From the NCBI GenBank assembly GCA_024640565.1, contig JAHEET010000002.1:124001-188000 (forward strand): a stretch of DNA of 64,000 bases, in the 5' to 3' direction. The notes beneath the pieces are model-generated. The model worked only from the letters and a program-made list of their open reading frames with translations. It did no database searches and was not told the origin of the DNA. The translations under genes were made by a program, and so were the position numbers. This DNA comes from Flavobacteriaceae bacterium. GTDB taxonomy: Bacteria; Bacteroidota; Bacteroidia; Flavobacteriales; Flavobacteriaceae. Positions 1-8,528 of this stretch are shown here, piece after piece (position 1 is the stretch's first letter; every line of letters begins with the position of its first letter).

Positions 1-532
1 TTTTGTATTGTCTTGCTAGCTTTGAAAACCACAACAACATTAACAGCCCAATTAAGAGCAAACCAAAAGCACTTTTTGTAATTGAAAAATCCAATACTTT
101 GTGTGCATTTGTTGCGTGGTGCGTATCATCAAAAACTACGGTTGCTGCATCGCTCTCAAGCTCATAGATTTTGGAATGAATCTTTGCAAATTTTAGTCCT
201 TCTTTTTCTACAATTACATGACCATCATCATTGTGATGAAATTCTGAAGACATAAACGTAACCAAGCCTTCGCTCGACCACAAAATTACAGGCAATGGAA
301 AGCCAAGGTGCTTTCTTTCTCCGGCATCATTGGTATACGAAAATAATGAAAAGTCATGCGAATCTTTGATGTGATGAAGAATGTATTCTTCAACTTCTTT
401 TTTCGTATTTACTTGTCCACCATTAGGCTGGGAGTCTTGGTTTTTATCAGCAGCTACAGCATAAGCACTGATCGAAAAAAGGGCTATGACTACTATTGTA
501 AGAAACTGGATTGATTTTTGTGCAATCTTCAT
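1..532 (-). CDS. atpB: ATP synthase F0 subunit a, N-terminal part (cut by window edge)
   Basis: Membrane subunit a of F1F0 ATP synthase, which forms the proton half-channels beside the c-ring. Only the first 177 codons are present; the gene runs off the left edge. The protein opens with a signal-peptide-like stretch (MKIAQKSIQFLTIVVIALF), then a hydrophilic region of about 120 residues rich in His and Asp, then the first membrane helix around residues 157-172 (SAFGLLLIGLLMLLW). This long extracytoplasmic N-terminus before the first helix is typical of Bacteroidota subunit a. It follows the small membrane gene at 584-1003 and the AtpZ-like gene on the same strand, the usual start of an atp operon. 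The call rests on the N-terminal architecture plus context, because the conserved channel Arg lies outside the window. Confidence 0.85.
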   Translation of the reverse strand, partial: MKIAQKSIQFLTIVVIALFSISAYAVAADKNQDSQPNGGQVNTKKEVEEYILHHIKDSHDFSLFSYTNDAGERKHLGFPLPVILWSSEGLVTFMSSEFHHNDDGHVIVEKEGLKFAKIHSKIYELESDAATVVFDDTHHATNAHKVLDFSITKSAFGLLLIGLLMLLWFSKLARQYK

Positions 533-583
533 TGTAAAAATACGCTTTCTAAATTCGGTGCAAAAGTAAGCAATAAATTAATA

Positions 584-1003
584 TTATTCCCCATTTTTTT
601 GTTTAATTGTTTTTGTGCTGTTTGTATTCAGAATTTTTATTACAAAAAAGGCTTCTGTGGGTAAAAAAAGGAGCAATGGAATCAGCAAAGAAACTGCTTG
701 TAAATTTGTGATATTTTCTCCTTCAAAGATAGGCTTGTAAAAGATTGTACAAAAAAGAAGTATTTTTAAAATGATGCTCGCTAGATAGATAAAAGAGATT
801 TGTTGGAATACTTTATCAACCTTTGAAAAGAGCACAAAATTAAGACACAATACCGAAGAGAAAACCGCATGAAAAAGATACATTTTCTTTAAATTAAATG
901 GCAATCTAATCCCTGTTTTTTCGAGAAGAAAAACATGGCTGTGAAAACCCACGTAAAACAAGATTAAAAAAATAAACGGCAACGTAATAATTTTACGATT
1001 CAT
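584..1003 (-). CDS. small four-helix membrane protein in atp operon (DUF6168-like)
   Basis: A 139-residue integral membrane protein with four predicted helices (about residues 5-27, 42-60, 71-90 and 102-125) and a short charged C-terminus. I recognise no catalytic motif. It lies between the AtpZ/AtpI-like gene, with which it overlaps by about 11 bases, and atpB, so it is probably co-transcribed with the ATP synthase genes. Flavobacteria commonly carry an uncharacterised protein of this size here. An accessory role in F0 assembly or ion handling is a guess from position only. Confidence 0.75.
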   Translation of the reverse strand: MNRKIITLPFIFLILFYVGFHSHVFLLEKTGIRLPFNLKKMYLFHAVFSSVLCLNFVLFSKVDKVFQQISFIYLASIILKILLFCTIFYKPIFEGENITNLQAVSLLIPLLLFLPTEAFFVIKILNTNSTKTIKQKNGE

Positions 1004-1214
1004 TGATATTATTGGCTTGTTTAATTAATGCGTACATCGCTAAAAAAATAGCTACCAGTGTCGATGTTTCTGTTAGAAACGTAACTGCAAATTGCGTATC
1101 TAACCAGGCTCCGAATAAAAAGCCCCCATAAATAGTGCCCCCCATTTGCAAGCCTGCTCCAGAAAGTTGTAAGGCTTTGTTAAGCGGTTTTTTCGGCGCG
1201 GTTTTTTTGTTCAT
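993..1214 (-). CDS. AtpZ/AtpI-like F0 accessory protein
   Basis: A 73-residue protein with a basic N-terminus (MNKKTAPKKPLNK) and two hydrophobic helices, about residues 19-39 and 50-66. The first helix is Gly-rich (GAGLQMGGTIYGGFLFG), the pattern of the AtpZ/AtpI family that sits at the head of atp operons and is linked to c-ring assembly or Mg2+/Ca2+ uptake. Its start lies inside the end of the bactofilin gene (35-base overlap), and its end overlaps the next small membrane gene, indicating tight translational coupling. Short proteins of this type are hard to place by eye, but the context supports the family. Confidence 0.8.
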   Translation of the reverse strand: MNKKTAPKKPLNKALQLSGAGLQMGGTIYGGFLFGAWLDTQFAVTFLTETSTLVAIFLAMYALIKQANNINES

Positions 1215-1593
1215 TGAGTTGATTCAATTCTTTAACAGATCCTTTCATAGCACATGTGGCATTAAAAGTAGCTCCGGGCTCTACAGACAACTTCCCAATC
1301 ACAACGTCTCCAGAAATTATTGCGGTACTTTTTATAGTAAGTGTTTCAGCAACCAACAACTGACCAGAAATTTTACCTTCAATGTCTGCATTTACTGTTT
1401 CTACATTTCCTTTTATAAAACCCTCAACGCCTATAATAACACGCCCTTTGGTCGTTAAATTTCCTTCCAAAGTCCCGTCAATTCTAAAATCTCCGTCCGA
1501 TTTAATATCGCCAGTAATGACGGTGTTTTTTGCGACCACATTTCGATCCATAATTTTCTTCTTTTGTGTTTCTTGTTCTTTGTTACTAAACAT
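1180..1593 (-). CDS. bactofilin (polymer-forming cytoskeletal protein)
   Basis: A 137-residue bactofilin, a cytosolic protein that polymerises without nucleotides into filaments used for cell shape, stalk or polarity functions. The core (about residues 25-120) is a right-handed beta-helix of short repeats with the regular G-D/G-x-V-x-G spacing (GDIKSDGDFRIDGTLEGN, then KGRVIIGVEG, then GDVVIGKLSVEPGATF). Short disordered tails flank the core, as usual. It starts 3 bases after the sprE stop and overlaps the AtpZ-like gene, so it is embedded between a gliding/secretion gene and the ATP synthase operon. Confidence 0.9.
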   Translation of the reverse strand: MFSNKEQETQKKKIMDRNVVAKNTVITGDIKSDGDFRIDGTLEGNLTTKGRVIIGVEGFIKGNVETVNADIEGKISGQLLVAETLTIKSTAIISGDVVIGKLSVEPGATFNATCAMKGSVKELNQLNEQKNRAEKTA

Positions 1594-1596
1594 GTA

Positions 1597-3822
1597 TTAT
1601 TTTCTTAATTGTGCTACAATCTGCTTTGCTTTTTTCCCTTCTTCTGAGTTCCCGTAGCGAAGCGCAACAAATTCCATTGCATTTAAGTACGCTTCTTTAT
1701 TCTTGTATTTCCCTAAAGAATAAGCTTTTAAAAGTTCAAATTTAGGAATTAAAATCGGGTTTTGAATTTTAGGCAATAATCCATCAATTTTTTGCACTAC
1801 TTCTTCAAATTGCGCGTCTTTGTATTGGTAATATAATTCTTTGTAGCTTTTTTCTGTTTCGCTCAACGATTTTTTAGAAGTTACCTTTTGATTTGGGGAC
1901 TGGATTATTTGCGCAAACTTTGTCTCTGCATAGTCCGCTAAAATTTTATTTTTGTAGTAGGTTTCTTTGGGTTTATTTTTTAACGTTGAATAGATTTGAT
2001 ATAAATTGTAATAAATGGATAACAATTGATTTTCGAGTGGATTTAACGTTAGTAACCGTTCTAATTTTTCAATAGATAAAGGCAAATTTACAAACTGTTG
2101 TTTGTAAATCAACCCGAGCTCATACAAGCCTTGGTTTCTTTCTGTTTTTAAACTATCAATTATTATTGTATCTGTTGGAATCCTTGCTATATAGCTCGGT
2201 ACATCATATCTCTTTGATGCAACCGTTTCTTTTACACTGTTGGTTGTAGAAGTATTCATGGCCCTTTTAGATGCCCAACGCCAGTTGTCTTCCAGTGCTC
2301 TATTGTTCCATGTTTTTTGGAATGTTGTTTTTCCAAAAGACAACGATTGTCCGTTGTAAAAATACCACTCCCCATTACTTGTAGATTGTAAAGAACTTCC
2401 AAAAGAGCTTCCAAACGCCAATTGATTTAACTTTTGTTGTGCAACGGCTTCATCTTTCTTTTTCAGTGCAGCCACATATTCTTGAAAATAACCTTCTTGG
2501 GCCTCAACTGACATTGCCGCCAATTTTAAAATACTATCATTCGTCTTTATAGTCTCTTCATAAGCAATCAATGCCGCTAAGTTTTTAAACTTTCTTTTTA
2601 CACGTCTAATTCTTAAAGCGGTCTTGTTTTCTGCCACTTGTAAAACACTATCATAGTATGCGCTTGCCAACTGAAAGGCGTTCTTTTTAAAATATAAATT
2701 CCCCAAACGCTCATAGGTATATGTGTTCTGGGTTGGATTTGCATTTTGAGCCCGCAACGACTTATTGTAATTTTCTACCGCCAAGGAAATACTGTCTTTG
2801 TTTTCTTCTAATACGCCTACTTGATAATACAAAGCATCTAAATACGCGCGATTGTCTCTATTTTTTATGAGTTTTCGGAGTGTTTTCTGCAACGCGGCCG
2901 AAGAGGAGTCTTTTGGGAAATTTTTTGCAATCGCTATCTGTGCGTGAATTTTAAATTTATGGGGCGCTTTCCTAAGGTTTACGATCCTCTTAAAAACTGT
3001 TGATGCAGAATCAGGTTTGCTTTCTGAAGCATACATTTGACCTAAAACAAATAGATTTCTAGCCACTTGTGTTGGGTTTTCAGAAGTTCTTGTTGCATTG
3101 ATTAAACTCTCTTTGGCTTTCTGCAAACTGTCTGTTTGCACATATGCCATTGCCAAAGCTGTGTACCCTCTTTCTTTTATTTGATGGGGCAAATCTGCCT
3201 CTAGGCTGTCTTTGATGACTAGTAAATATTTCAACGACTCGATGGCAAAACGCTCATTATCCAGCCTTATATTTGCTTTGGCTCGCCAAATTTTTGTTTC
3301 ATTGATAAGGCTGGCATCCGGATAATTTTCAATTACATAATTAAATGCTTCAATTGCTGGAATAAATCGTTGGGAATAGTAACGCGCTTTTCCCAACAGC
3401 AAATAAGCGTCGTCTATTTGACGGTTTCGCTCTTTTTCAAAAATGTTCATGGAATGCTTCTGAATCGCTTTTACTGCTTTTTCTTCTGCTCTATCGAATG
3501 GCGAGGTTGCTTTTGCCGTTTCTTTTTTTGAAGGGGCTGCATCAAAACCAGAGAATTGACCGCTTTTTGGCTTCTCAGTCAAGAGAACCTCTTCTTTAAA
3601 TGCAAGGGGTTCAATTGGCAACTGTTTCCAAAAGTTGTCTTCATAGGTTTCGTTGATTGCTTTCAATCCGATCTTAAATGCCTCTTTCCCATTAAACAAA
3701 ACATTAAATTTTGTAGTGAGTGCATGGTAATTCCGATTGATCACAGTGTCTTTCTTTGTGCTACAAGCAAAGACCATTGTAAAAATTACCGCAATACCAA
3801 TTATTTTTTGACTATATTTCAT
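1597..3822 (-). CDS. sprE: type IX secretion / gliding motility lipoprotein SprE (PorW)
   Basis: A 741-residue lipoprotein with tetratricopeptide repeats, matching SprE of gliding flavobacteria and PorW of Porphyromonas, a periplasmic-side component needed for type IX secretion and gliding. The N-terminus has a lipobox ending at Cys20 (MVFACS). The conserved region NRNYHALTTKFNVLFNGKEA near residues 30-50 is characteristic, and helical TPR-like repeats (for example AYLLLGKARYYSQRF, then YERLGNLYFKKNAF) cover most of the rest. It is first in a run with bactofilin and the ATP synthase head genes. Its presence predicts a T9SS, although no other por/gld gene is in the window. Confidence 0.9.
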   Translation of the reverse strand: MKYSQKIIGIAVIFTMVFACSTKKDTVINRNYHALTTKFNVLFNGKEAFKIGLKAINETYEDNFWKQLPIEPLAFKEEVLLTEKPKSGQFSGFDAAPSKKETAKATSPFDRAEEKAVKAIQKHSMNIFEKERNRQIDDAYLLLGKARYYSQRFIPAIEAFNYVIENYPDASLINETKIWRAKANIRLDNERFAIESLKYLLVIKDSLEADLPHQIKERGYTALAMAYVQTDSLQKAKESLINATRTSENPTQVARNLFVLGQMYASESKPDSASTVFKRIVNLRKAPHKFKIHAQIAIAKNFPKDSSSAALQKTLRKLIKNRDNRAYLDALYYQVGVLEENKDSISLAVENYNKSLRAQNANPTQNTYTYERLGNLYFKKNAFQLASAYYDSVLQVAENKTALRIRRVKRKFKNLAALIAYEETIKTNDSILKLAAMSVEAQEGYFQEYVAALKKKDEAVAQQKLNQLAFGSSFGSSLQSTSNGEWYFYNGQSLSFGKTTFQKTWNNRALEDNWRWASKRAMNTSTTNSVKETVASKRYDVPSYIARIPTDTIIIDSLKTERNQGLYELGLIYKQQFVNLPLSIEKLERLLTLNPLENQLLSIYYNLYQIYSTLKNKPKETYYKNKILADYAETKFAQIIQSPNQKVTSKKSLSETEKSYKELYYQYKDAQFEEVVQKIDGLLPKIQNPILIPKFELLKAYSLGKYKNKEAYLNAMEFVALRYGNSEEGKKAKQIVAQLRK

Positions 3823-3832
3823 AAGACTAAAA

Positions 3833-3879
3833 ACTCCTATTTACAACAGATTTTCTTTAAAAATATTGCAGATAGGAGT
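3833..3879 (-). terminator. possible terminator after the ABC exporter operon
   Basis: An 8-bp inverted repeat, ACTCCTAT (3833-3840) and ATAGGAGT (3872-3879), is followed on the minus strand by a short T-run. It lies between the end of the ABC ATPase gene (3912) and the sprE start (3822). The loop is long (31 nt), so this is weak support. Confidence 0.3.
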
Positions 3880-3911
3880 GTAAAAATAAGAATAAATTAA
3901 GAATCGAAGAC

Positions 3912-4607
3912 TTAAGCAGAAAAATAGCTTTCCAATTCTTTTAACGTTGCTGCAGAGGTTTCAATGTCTTTCACTACAATTCCCTTGTCTAGAACGACAA
4001 TTCTGTCACAGACTTCTGTTACATGACTAAGGTCATGACTAGAAACTAACAGTGTGATGTCTTTGCTGTCTGTCAACTCTTTTAAGATTTTTTTTAATCG
4101 GATTTGTGTCGTTGGATCTAAGTTTGCAAACGGCTCATCTAAGACAACAACCTGAGGATTTCCCATTAAAGCAGCAGCAATTCCTGCTTTTTTCTGATTC
4201 CCTTTGCTTAAATCTCTTAAATACTTTTTCTTCCCAATGATTTCATCATTAAAAAAAACATCAAACTTGGCAATAAACGTAGCAACATCTGCTTTGTTCA
4301 TTCCACGTAAATCGCCAATAAATTCAAAATATTCTTCGAGCGTTAAATAGCCAATAAGAAAAGATTCATCAATAAAAGACCCTGTAAAGTTTTTCCAGTC
4401 TTCACTTGTATTTACTTCAACATTATTATTGGTAATTTTACCTGTAGTGGGTCTAATTAAATCTAATAAAATATTAAACAAAGTTGTTTTTCCTGCTCCA
4501 TTATTGCCAACCAATCCAAAGCTTTGCCCTTTAGGGATTGTAATTGTTTCAACGTTTAAAACAACGGCTTTTCCATATGTTTTTGAAATACTGTCTATTG
4601 TAATCAT
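3912..4607 (-). CDS. ABC transporter ATP-binding protein
   Basis: A 231-residue ATPase that powers the membrane protein encoded just upstream (4634-6100). Walker A is GNNGAGKTT (34-42), the signature is the variant LSKGNQ (133-138), Walker B is VVVLDE (153-158) and the switch His is H191. The short length and single domain fit an ABC-2 type exporter ATPase. It belongs to a five-gene minus-strand run that starts with a PadR regulator. The substrate cannot be told from sequence; exporters under PadR control often handle peptides, lipids or toxic compounds. Confidence 0.9.
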   Translation of the reverse strand: MITIDSISKTYGKAVVLNVETITIPKGQSFGLVGNNGAGKTTLFNILLDLIRPTTGKITNNNVEVNTSEDWKNFTGSFIDESFLIGYLTLEEYFEFIGDLRGMNKADVATFIAKFDVFFNDEIIGKKKYLRDLSKGNQKKAGIAAALMGNPQVVVLDEPFANLDPTTQIRLKKILKELTDSKDITLLVSSHDLSHVTEVCDRIVVLDKGIVVKDIETSAATLKELESYFSA

Positions 4608-4633
4608 TGTTTTTTCTTTAATTTTTTGTGATT

Positions 4634-6100
4634 TTATGATTCTTTCCCAAAGGCGTTAATCATCGCATATTTGTCTTTTATGTATTTTTTTTCAATAAAA
4701 TTCATCGCATAATTTTTTAACAGAAGACTCAGAATTCCTATGGCGGCAACAACTACAAAGCCAGAATTATAGCCAATAAACTTGTCAAAAAACCAAAACA
4801 ATAGCATTGGAAATAACATTAGTGGGATAATGATGAGAAACTGTGTTGCACTGGTTCCTTGTGTATTTCCAAGACCTCCTTTTGTTAAATCTATTCTTTT
4901 TCTATTATAGGAGCCTGCGTATAATAAAAACAGGGAATTAAAACCAATGTTAAAAATTGCTCCGGCGGTGATCATTAAAAAGATATCTGTTCCAAAATAT
5001 AAATATGGGAAACTTAAAATGTATAAGAGTGTGGTCATTGCAACCATTAAAAACCATTTCGATTCTAAAAATTTTCTATATCTAAAACTTTGACTCATTA
5101 ACATTTTGTAATGTGCACTGTCCCAGGCAGGGATAAATTGACCGTAGTTTAGCGTAAATCCTCCTGTTACAAACAAGGAAGCAAACATTAGCATTGGTAA
5201 TGAGTCTTTATAAGCGTCCATTGTATAAAAAATCAATCCATAAAACAAAAATAAAAACGACATTAAAAAAACGGTTTTAGTTCTTTTATTTCTCCAAATT
5301 AAACGAATTTCATTCTTTATAAAGGGTGCTAGGTCTCCAAATTTTTCTGTCCAAGACAAATCTGCCGTATTGGCTTCTTTTACTTTTTGTGAAACCGCTT
5401 CGTCTAGATAAACCAAGCTTCGAAGTTGCTTAAAATTTAGTTGGTATAAGACCAAAAGTAAAACCAGTCCTAGTAGGGAATAAATGGGGTCTCGGTAAAC
5501 GAAATCAAACCCTTTACCAAAGGTGCCTGGAAGATCAAATAACTGATACTGTTGTGTTACAAAAAACCCTATTAAAAGCACAAATAAGACGCCAAATGCG
5601 GTCTTGTTTTTGTTGATTAAAAAGTTTAAAAAGTTGACAGACTGAATGAGTAGTATCATCAAAGCACACCATCCTAAAACACCGGGAACAGCATATCCTT
5701 CTTTTATTAAAAACAAAGAAAATGGAATGTAAAAGAACAAGCCCATAACATTGAAAAAAGAAAAAGATGATTTTAACAAGACATAATGCACAATGTTGTT
5801 TTTATGAATTGGCAGTGTTAAAAAAGGCTGAATGTGCATTACAGGGAGTTGCTGCATTAAATACCTAAAAATCAAATCTCCTATAATTGCATACAATAAA
5901 AAAGCGTTGACAAGCACTAAGGGGTCTTGTTCGGGAAAGAATTTTTTCAGTCCGTAAAAAACCCCGATTCCCATGAATAAAAACATTGCAATAAGATACA
6001 GGCCAAAAAAGCCCATAAGTATTTTTATGCCGATGCTTTTTCCAAAAGCAGCCGATCGAAAAAATTGTTTCCATTCCAGTTTTAAAAAGTGTGAAATCAT
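4634..6100 (-). CDS. ABC-2 type transporter permease, DUF5687 family
   Basis: A 488-residue polytopic membrane protein with roughly a dozen hydrophobic segments and a soluble stretch near residues 225-265. The N-terminal region before the first helix (ISHFLKLEWKQFFRSAAFGK) resembles ABC-2 permeases of Bacteroidota annotated DUF5687. It lies 26 bases upstream of its ATPase gene on the same strand, so the two probably form one exporter. Confidence 0.85.
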   Translation of the reverse strand: MISHFLKLEWKQFFRSAAFGKSIGIKILMGFFGLYLIAMFLFMGIGVFYGLKKFFPEQDPLVLVNAFLLYAIIGDLIFRYLMQQLPVMHIQPFLTLPIHKNNIVHYVLLKSSFSFFNVMGLFFYIPFSLFLIKEGYAVPGVLGWCALMILLIQSVNFLNFLINKNKTAFGVLFVLLIGFFVTQQYQLFDLPGTFGKGFDFVYRDPIYSLLGLVLLLVLYQLNFKQLRSLVYLDEAVSQKVKEANTADLSWTEKFGDLAPFIKNEIRLIWRNKRTKTVFLMSFLFLFYGLIFYTMDAYKDSLPMLMFASLFVTGGFTLNYGQFIPAWDSAHYKMLMSQSFRYRKFLESKWFLMVAMTTLLYILSFPYLYFGTDIFLMITAGAIFNIGFNSLFLLYAGSYNRKRIDLTKGGLGNTQGTSATQFLIIIPLMLFPMLLFWFFDKFIGYNSGFVVVAAIGILSLLLKNYAMNFIEKKYIKDKYAMINAFGKES

Positions 6101-6150
6101 TGTTTAAATTTTAGTTTGGCAATTCATAAGAAGAAAATGCGGATGAGATG

Positions 6151-6864
6151 TTACATGTTTTTAACTAATTTATATTCTGGATAGGTTTCGGCTAACAATT
6201 CTTCTGCTTTTTGAGGGATTAAGAAAGCGGTTATATAAAATAGAATTAACAGGGCTGTTGCCGAAAAAGAAATCAATAGCAACCAATGCGCTGCTAAGTT
6301 ACTAAACTCAACATTATCAAAGACACTTATTAAAAAGTTGAAAAGTTGAAAAAATCCATAAGTAGCAAAGCCCTGCCTTGTATTACCAATCATCGCTTCC
6401 AATAAAAAAACCTTCTCTTGCTTTTGTGTTTTCTTTTTCTGAATTTTTCTTGCTTTGGTTTGCTTGATTAAATCGACTGTAACAATTAGAAACAAAGCCC
6501 CTAAAAGGAAGTACTCTGAATACTGAATTTTTAAAACCATAATAAGAGATAAAAACACTGCCAGCGTAGTCATCACTTTAGGTAAGGTAAACCATTCTCT
6601 AAAGAAACGCCATAAAATGGATCGGTACCGTTTGTTCATTTGTTTTTGTTTGGCTTCTATAACATCCATAAAACCAAAAATTCCAAATTTTTTAAAAGAT
6701 GTGTCCCGTGCATCTTCGAAAGACAGCTGCGGCCTTTCTTTCCAAATTTCTTCGATGTCATTTGCCAAATGATCTACCAATTCCGATTGGACGTCATAAT
6801 GATATACGAAGTGTTTCCTAGTGAATTTGAAAAGGTCTTCTATTTGAGGGGTCGTTAATTTCAT
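6151..6864 (-). CDS. membrane protein with PadR-associated N-terminal helical domain
   Basis: A 237-residue protein with a soluble helical N-terminus (about 1-90) followed by four membrane helices (about 95-112, 116-132, 165-180 and 190-215). The N-terminal part contains the pattern SELVDHLANDIEEIW. A related pattern, EEVLDHVVSDIERI, is present in the next upstream gene, so the two look like diverged paralogues. Such E-x-x-D-H helical domains are known from membrane proteins encoded beside PadR regulators (HAAS-type), which fits the position here. No enzymatic motif is seen; a sensory or modulatory role for the exporter is an inference. Confidence 0.75.
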   Translation of the reverse strand: MKLTTPQIEDLFKFTRKHFVYHYDVQSELVDHLANDIEEIWKERPQLSFEDARDTSFKKFGIFGFMDVIEAKQKQMNKRYRSILWRFFREWFTLPKVMTTLAVFLSLIMVLKIQYSEYFLLGALFLIVTVDLIKQTKARKIQKKKTQKQEKVFLLEAMIGNTRQGFATYGFFQLFNFLISVFDNVEFSNLAAHWLLLISFSATALLILFYITAFLIPQKAEELLAETYPEYKLVKNM

Positions 6865-7520
6865 AATTTACACTTTTGATATGACCGCACTGTTTCGTTA
6901 TGTTTCCTATGAAAATAATGACAAGTATAGGTTACTGATAAACCCGCGAATAAAAATCCTGTGAAAACGGCATTTAAATTTCCTTCGTCATTAAAATGAC
7001 TCCCACTAAGTAAAGGGATTATTAGAAAAATGATCGCAAGATATTGTGTCTTTAAAATAAAACGATAGGTGGTTTTTACTTTCGATGTTACCCCTCTTAC
7101 AATCATAAAAATAAAATAAATTAACGAGAGCGAAGCAATTGAATTGAACAATAAATTTAAAAAATCGATGGTTTTTTCAGAAAAAACAATTGGAAAATTC
7201 TTTAAGATTAGTACCGGCAAAAAGTAGGCTGAAAGATACACAAAGAAAAAAGGCCTAAACATTTTAACTGCTTTTTCTAACACAATTTTTGACTGAGCGT
7301 ATTGAATTCCAAAATAAAGACTACTTGCTTCTTTAAAATGGCTTTCCCATTTTAAAGCAACCATTTTAAAGGCATTTTCAAAAGAAATTCCCTTCGTAGT
7401 AATGCGCTCAATATCAGAAACAACATGATCTAAAACCTCCTCTTTTAAATCGATATAATTGAAGTTCTTTTTTTGTAAATACCCTTCAACTTGGCGAACT
7501 TGTTCTTTGGTTAACTCCAT
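6861..7520 (-). CDS. membrane protein paralogous to its downstream neighbour
   Basis: A 219-residue protein built like the 6151-6864 product: a helical N-terminus with EVLDHVVSDIERI near residues 28-40, a soluble segment, then about four hydrophobic helices after residue 85. Its stop overlaps the start of the next gene by 4 bases and its start lies 1 base after the PadR stop, so translation is coupled to both. Function is unknown; co-encoding with PadR and an exporter suggests a regulatory membrane partner. Confidence 0.75.
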   Translation of the reverse strand: MELTKEQVRQVEGYLQKKNFNYIDLKEEVLDHVVSDIERITTKGISFENAFKMVALKWESHFKEASSLYFGIQYAQSKIVLEKAVKMFRPFFFVYLSAYFLPVLILKNFPIVFSEKTIDFLNLLFNSIASLSLIYFIFMIVRGVTSKVKTTYRFILKTQYLAIIFLIIPLLSGSHFNDEGNLNAVFTGFLFAGLSVTYTCHYFHRKHNETVRSYQKCKL

Positions 7521-7521
7521 C

Positions 7522-7860
7522 TTATTCTAGGCTAAACTTAGGATTTACCAAATGCTGCATTGTTTTTAAAAACTCTCGCATCTCTGCTAATTTATTCACC
7601 GTTTCTTTGCTACCACTCTCCGTTAATTTGTAGTACTTCCGAAGGCGGTTTCCAACTTTTGCAACCTCTACATCCAATAAACCCTCTGCCTCAAGTTTGT
7701 GTAAGGCAGGATATAAGGCGCCTTCCGTAATTTTCAATTCGCCATTGGTCAAAGCTTTTACATGTTGGGTAATCTCGTAGCCGTACATTTTATCGTTCGT
7801 TTCCAACAATTTTAAAATGATGGTCTGTAAAGATCCTTTGTAGAGTTTCTGGTTTCCCAT
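7522..7860 (-). CDS. PadR family transcriptional regulator
   Basis: A 112-residue winged-helix repressor of the short PadR subfamily 2. The N-terminal DNA-binding domain shows the typical sequence LYKGSLQTIILKLL, then KMYGYEITQHV, then the recognition region ITEGALYPALHKLEAEGLL. The wing is NRLRKYYKLTESG and the C-terminal dimer helix is short. It heads the operon that ends with the ABC exporter, so autoregulation and control of the exporter are likely. A strong promoter lies at 7955-7984 and a perfect inverted repeat in its leader at 7910-7928. Confidence 0.92.
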   Translation of the reverse strand: MGNQKLYKGSLQTIILKLLETNDKMYGYEITQHVKALTNGELKITEGALYPALHKLEAEGLLDVEVAKVGNRLRKYYKLTESGSKETVNKLAEMREFLKTMQHLVNPKFSLE

Positions 7861-7909
7861 TTTTTGTGTGATTTGATGATCTAATTGGTTGTGTAAATGT
7901 CAAATTGAT

Positions 7910-7928
7910 GCACTCCAACTTCGAGTGC
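7910..7928. promoter_or_regulatory. inverted repeat in padR leader (possible operator or RNA hairpin)
   Basis: GCACTC (7910-7915) and GAGTGC (7923-7928) form a perfect 6-bp inverted repeat with a 7-nt loop. It lies between the padR-operon promoter and the padR start. It could be an autoregulatory operator or a leader hairpin; the sequence does not decide. Confidence 0.4.
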
Positions 7929-7954
7929 TTTTAATTTGTCTATACAACCTGCTT

Positions 7955-7984
7955 CAAATATACATCATTTTCTAATGCATCAAA
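7955..7984 (-). promoter_or_regulatory. Bacteroidota-type promoter of the padR-exporter operon
   Basis: On the minus strand, TTTG (7981-7984), an 18-nt spacer and TATATTTG (7955-7962) match the Bacteroidota sigma-factor consensus TTTG-N17-19-TAnnTTTG. The first downstream gene is padR at 7860, about 95 bases away, leaving a leader that carries an inverted repeat. Confidence 0.7.
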
Positions 7985-8089
7985 TACTTAGGTATAAAAT
8001 TTAACACTAAAAAAATCTAAAAGGAGATTTTTCAGGATGTGTGAATTAAAAATTAGGCAGGAATTTGATTCTTTTCTACAGTGAAAAAA

Positions 8090-8449
8090 TTATTTTTCAA
8101 CGCCTAAAACAGTTGCAATTATGCGTTCCAATTCTGCTTTTGGTAGTGCGCCGTTAGCCATTTGTGGGGGTCCATCCATAGGGCAAAACAACATGGAAGG
8201 AATGCTTTTAATGGCAAAAGCAGCAGCCAATTCTTGTTCTGCTTCTGTATCTATTTTATAGATGGTTATTTTGTCTCCATAGGCCTCAGACAGTTCCTCC
8301 AATATAGGGGCTATCATTTTACAAGGGCCACACCAATCTGCATAGAAATCGATCAGTGCGGGCACTTTTCCTTCAAAAGTCCATTCTTGATTATTTTCAA
8401 AATTAAATACCTTTTCTAAAAAAGTTGCTTTTGTTAAGCTTTCTGTCAT
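8090..8449 (-). CDS. trxA: thioredoxin
   Basis: A 119-residue cytosolic thioredoxin, a dithiol-disulfide reductant. The active site is WCGPC (39-43), and the conserved cis-proline is Pro84 in the segment KSIPSMLF. The protein has no signal peptide. It is slightly longer at the N-terminus than E. coli TrxA. It is monocistronic, with its own promoter at 8499-8528, and is transcribed divergently from the S9 peptidase gene. Confidence 0.92.
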   Translation of the reverse strand: MTESLTKATFLEKVFNFENNQEWTFEGKVPALIDFYADWCGPCKMIAPILEELSEAYGDKITIYKIDTEAEQELAAAFAIKSIPSMLFCPMDGPPQMANGALPKAELERIIATVLGVEK

Positions 8450-8498
8450 TCTTTATATTTTAGTGTGCTTTTCGTTTTTTTCTATCGGATTCTTCTCG

Positions 8499-8528
8499 CA
8501 AATGTAGGCATCTAATTTGTGAAACAAA
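8499..8528 (-). promoter_or_regulatory. promoter of thioredoxin gene
   Basis: TTTG (8525-8528), an 18-nt spacer and TACATTTG (8499-8506) on the minus strand match the Bacteroidota promoter consensus closely. The thioredoxin start is 50 bases downstream. Confidence 0.7.

Noticed and set aside
1597..3822. sprE as a general TPR lipoprotein of unknown role
   Set aside because: The N-terminal NRNYHALTTKFNVLFNGKEA-type region and size point specifically to the SprE/PorW family.
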